A stretch of 20,459 bases of DNA from Irineochytrium annulatum (Eukaryota > Chytridiomycota > Chytridiomycetes > Chytridiales > Chytridiaceae). The stretch spans positions 1 to 20,459 of the forward strand of contig JADGJL010000471.1 of NCBI GenBank assembly GCA_027600665.1. Reading direction: 5' to 3'. The notes under the pieces were generated by a model, which saw only the letters and a program-made list of their open reading frames with translations, made no database searches and had not been told where the DNA came from. A program made the position numbers and the translations under genes. How positions within the stretch are numbered: position 1 is the first letter of the stretch; the number at the start of each line of letters is the position of its first letter. Positions 17,448 to 20,459 of the stretch are shown one piece after another.

Positions 17448-19022
17448 ATGCCAGTTGGCGGCATGCAACAAGTTGCCGGTGCCGACCTCGTTCGCGACGT
17501 CAAGATCAATATCGTCCAGCGGCTGGATCCCACTCGCCGTGCGGACCGGTACGCCCTCCACGCCTGCCTGCTCGTCTCCAAAGAGTACTTTGAACTCGCC
17601 GCCGATCGCCTCTGGGGGTCGAAGACGTTGCAAGCCAATGCGCAGGGCAAAAAGCTCAAGTTCCTCTTCGAACACGTGGCCGCATTCGAACCTGCTGCGT
17701 CGGATGGTGTCGCGGCGTTTTCGGCAGGTGGGGGCAAGGAATGGCGGATGGCCACGTACCTTGGCGCCATCAGGGCCATCACCGTCTCAGCAAGCAACAC
17801 ATTCGGCGACGGATGCACCATCGATCCCGACCGCCTGCTATCCTGCCTGCCGAGGCTCGAATCTGTGGATGCATTTCGGGCAAGCGAGGAGTGGGCGTTG
17901 GCGTTGACCAAGCGTTTTGGCCCGCCGCACAGACCTCTCCAGCACCTCAAGTTCGACTCTTACGCGAACTGGCGTAGCTTTCTGGCGCTGGCTAGGCCCG
18001 GCCTGCGGTCTCTGTCGCTTTCCGTAACCGACCGCAATTCGAGAGAGGCTGCAACCGAGATCCTCGGAGCGCTGATGGCCGGGTCTGGAGGCGGACAGCT
18101 GGAATCGTTGCTGATCCGGCAACTGCGTGGGCAAGATGTCGAGGCCATCCCCCGGTACTTTGTCGCATACGGGAGCGCTCTGCGACGGCTTGCCATCCCT
18201 CGGGAGGGTCTGGGAAGCATTCCCAGGGCGACTATGAACAGCGTGCTTCAGTCCTTATGCCATCTGGTGGCCGTCACAATCACGCAAACCTGGCCTGACG
18301 AAGAGGAAGAGCCCGGGGAGGCCGAAAACATCTCGGCGCTCCTGACTGCGAACAAGAGCACGCTCGTTGAATTCTCCATCGAGGCTGCAACCATAAACTT
18401 CATTAATGAGCTGCCGATTGCCCAAATCCGGGGGCTTAGATCACTGACGTTTAAGATGGACGATCTGCCGCCAAAATCTTATCCACCCAAGTGGCTGGCC
18501 TCGATGACCTCTTTACGCCAGCTTGAGTTCACGGCGAGGTCATCGCCACTGAGCGGCCTGATCGAGTTCATGGAAGTTGCGAACGGGATGGCGGGATTGC
18601 GTGAACTCTTTGTGAAGTTCAACGAGGAACGATCAAGCGACCGCGACGGGCGCAAAGAGGTTCGACTGCGCATGAAGCATCTAAGGAAGCTCCACCTCGA
18701 TTTGGCGGCGCATAACGAAGTGCCTGTACGCCTAATTGTGGTTGATGCGAAGGATGCTACCGAAGGCTTCCCTTTGCTGGAGGAGCTGAATTTATACCTC
18801 TACAAGTTTTACGCGTCAGATCGCGATGGTGAAGGATGGGAGTTCCCGCACTTTCTTTACAACGCCGTGCTGCAGTCGGAAAGCACCCCTGCGCTGGCCT
18901 ATGCTCACGTCGATATTATTGGAGCCTCCACGCGTGTGGACTTCTACTTGGCAGGCGGCAGGAGCAAGTTCAACGCGGATGTGTTGAGTTACATGACGAC
19001 GGAAATATTGGAAGACATGTAA
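17448..19022 (+). CDS. F-box-like protein with leucine-rich C-terminal region
   Basis: Single exon, 524 residues. Residues about 12-60 fit an F-box-like motif: DLVRDVKINIVQRL, then ACLLVSKEYFELAADRLW, as in many fungal F-box proteins. This part would bind Skp1 of an SCF ubiquitin ligase. The rest has irregular leucine-rich strands, for example LRSLSLSV, LESLLIRQL, LRRLAIP, LRSLTFK, LRQLEF, LRELFVKF, LRKLHLDL and LEELNLYL, spaced 25-60 residues apart. That suggests a degenerate LRR solenoid for substrate choice. An acidic run DEEEEPGEAE interrupts it near 284-293. A second Met six codons in (17463) is an alternative start. No intron is seen, unlike most neighbours. The target is unknown. Confidence 0.83.
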   Translation: MPVGGMQQVAGADLVRDVKINIVQRLDPTRRADRYALHACLLVSKEYFELAADRLWGSKTLQANAQGKKLKFLFEHVAAFEPAASDGVAAFSAGGGKEWRMATYLGAIRAITVSASNTFGDGCTIDPDRLLSCLPRLESVDAFRASEEWALALTKRFGPPHRPLQHLKFDSYANWRSFLALARPGLRSLSLSVTDRNSREAATEILGALMAGSGGGQLESLLIRQLRGQDVEAIPRYFVAYGSALRRLAIPREGLGSIPRATMNSVLQSLCHLVAVTITQTWPDEEEEPGEAENISALLTANKSTLVEFSIEAATINFINELPIAQIRGLRSLTFKMDDLPPKSYPPKWLASMTSLRQLEFTARSSPLSGLIEFMEVANGMAGLRELFVKFNEERSSDRDGRKEVRLRMKHLRKLHLDLAAHNEVPVRLIVVDAKDATEGFPLLEELNLYLYKFYASDRDGEGWEFPHFLYNAVLQSESTPALAYAHVDIIGASTRVDFYLAGGRSKFNADVLSYMTTEILEDM

Positions 19023-19565
19023 GAATCTATGCTTTTAAGGACAAGACTTCTAAGTGAGTTTCTTCTGGGATTCGTTGGTGATAGGTGCGTGGGTATGGTA
19101 GAACGACAGAAGAAACTTCAAGATTTAGAACCGTCGCCTGTGAATCAACAAGAAATGTAACGAGCTAGACCTCAATTTAATGATTCGCATGGTCCATGTA
19201 TTTTTCAATAGCAAGCAGGCCAAAAAGCAGGAAAGCAAGATTAAAATAAAAACGAAGCACTTGTGCAGCTCCGGCATGTTAATAAGGTAGTAGCGTATCC
19301 AAGTTGCATACAAATGTGATCAGTGTTAACGAATATGGATTAGACGTGAACTACAGAGATAGTACGCAACGAAACAATGAAAGAAGAGAGAAGGGCAGAG
19401 GTAAAAGAAAATAGTGAGGCTTGACAGGTGACCTGAGCAAAGGAAAAAAATAAAAAAATAAAATATAAAAGGTCCACCCGATATACTATCTATGAGAGAG
19501 AGAAAAGCATAATAAGATTAACCGGAAACGCTCATCAGTTGAATCGGCAACCTCCGCAACAGCGC
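19023..19565. other. Convergent AT-rich 3' spacer
   Basis: 3' flanks of the F-box gene (+) and the coiled-coil gene (-). AATAAA at 19245-19250 (+) is a possible polyadenylation signal 220 nt past the F-box stop. An A-rich low-complexity run lies at about 19440-19470. No gene was recognised. Confidence 0.45.
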
Positions 19566-20409
19566 CTACTTCGCGTCGTCCTTCGCGTCGCCCTCGTCCT
19601 CATCGTCGGTGTCCGCAACCCACTTCTTTTGATGCTCCTCAAGCGCCTCAAGCTGAAAAAAGAAGAAGGAGGTCAAAAACACTCACGTCGCCCAGAGAAA
19701 ACTCGAAGCAAAACGTCAATGTACACACCTGAGACCTCAGACCCTCAACCTCGACCTCCACGACCCTCCGCTCCGTCAGCAGCTCCTTGATCTTCCTAAA
19801 CGCCTGGCTGCTCAGCCTCTCAAACTTGTCCTTCTCGCCCTCCATCACGCCCTCCCTCTCCGTCGCCTGCATGACCAACTCGCCCACCCTCGCGCCGAGC
19901 GCGTCCCGCTCAAGTGTTAGACCCGCGACCTCCTCCCTCAGGCGCGCAAGCTCGGGATCGGGTCCCCTGCGGCGCTCGCGGTCCAGGGCCTCGCGCGCCT
20001 CCCGGGCCTCGCACTCTGCCCGTGAAACGGCAGCCGCGGAGGAGGCGCGAAGGGATGCGAGGGCCGACTCGGCCGACTGACGCTGGGCGTTCGACTCGGC
20101 CAGCTCGGCGCGGAGGCGGGCCAGCTCGTCCCCACCGGCGGCGGCGCCGGTCGAAGCCGCGACGGATGGGGCCGTAACGGCGGCGGGCGGCGGCGCTTCC
20201 GGATCGGAAAACGCGGCGTCGCACTGGGTTGTCTGGTCCTTGAGCGTTGCCGACCGCGTCTGGATCTGAACATGACGGACCTTCCGGCGCGGACGGGGCT
20301 GGCCCGTGGGTGCTGGTGCGGGCATGGCGGCGGCGGCCGTGAAGGGATCTACCGCAGGTATTGCGGCGTCAGCGGATGTTGGCGCGTCGTCGGAAGTTTG
20401 CGTGGCCAT
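19566..20409 (-). CDS. Coiled-coil protein with acidic C-terminus
   Basis: Two exons, 20409-19729 and 19652-19566, joined across a 76-nt phase-0 intron (GTGTGT...TTTCAG), give 255 residues. The N-terminal 93 residues are Ala/Pro/Thr-rich and disordered with a basic patch RPRRKVR (39-45). From about 94 to 235 the chain is charged with heptad-like leucines (DELARLRAELAES, PELARLREEVAGL, IKELLTERR), indicating a parallel coiled coil broken near RRRGPDP (147-152). The end, WVADTDDEDEGDAKDD, is strongly acidic. The ATG at 20409 has an excellent context (GCAGCCATGG), but the frame stays open to the window edge, so the protein may extend upstream. The second exon continues the heptad phase, which supports the splice. 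No family is recognised; a cytoskeletal or scaffold role is only a guess. Confidence 0.75.
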
Positions 20410-20459
20410 GGCTGCGGCGGGTTGGGCGAGATCGGGGGTTTCGGGTGTGAAGGTGGGTG

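Overview
The window looks like nuclear DNA of an early-diverging, zoosporic-type (chytrid-like) fungus. The pointers are: GC-rich coding sequence with strong codon bias; frequent spliceosomal introns, mostly 51-93 nt, with GT..AG ends; a cell-wall-sensor type WSC protein; fungal-style F-box protein; Ala/Pro-rich secreted proteins; 7TM receptors of a cAMP-receptor-like type; and eukaryotic tRNA genes in AT-richer spacers. The phylum is an inference. No species can be named from the sequence alone, and no phage, CRISPR or transposon signature was seen.

Layout, left to right: an AT-rich spacer with tRNA-Ile(AAU); then a minus-strand group of three secreted or surface proteins, namely a WSC-domain single-pass membrane protein (963-1984) and two tandem Reeler-domain paralogues with Ala/Pro-rich tails (2403-3401 and 3905-4930); then tRNA-Leu(UAA). 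Next come a small Gln/Pro-rich, Cys-rich protein resembling BRI3/LITAF (6118-6669, +), a short-chain dehydrogenase (7016-8054, -) and a five-exon isocitrate dehydrogenase of the bacterial Thermus/Rickettsia type (8394-10396, -). From 11.3 to 16.8 kb two gene families alternate: GNAT acetyltransferase 1 (-), 7TM receptor 1 (-), GNAT acetyltransferase 2 (+), 7TM receptor 2 (-). This reads as a duplicated GNAT+receptor pair with one member inverted. An F-box protein (17448-19022, +) and a coiled-coil protein (19566-20409, -, possibly 5' partial) close the window.

Gene models were built by reading splice sites by eye. For the multi-exon genes the joined frame, the family alignment and, for the paralogue pairs, shared exon borders agree. 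The genes do not form one pathway. The left third is a cell-surface group (wall sensing plus secreted matrix-like proteins). The centre is redox metabolism. The right half pairs putative receptors with small acetyltransferases, where a functional link is only suggested by their joint duplication.

Most notable points: one Reeler paralogue keeps only the first half of the domain, and that half is almost invariant in protein while its codons have diverged; the IDH is bacterial-type, lacks an obvious mitochondrial presequence and carries an Asp-Ile signature that predicts NAD+ use; and the GNAT/7TM pair has duplicated together.
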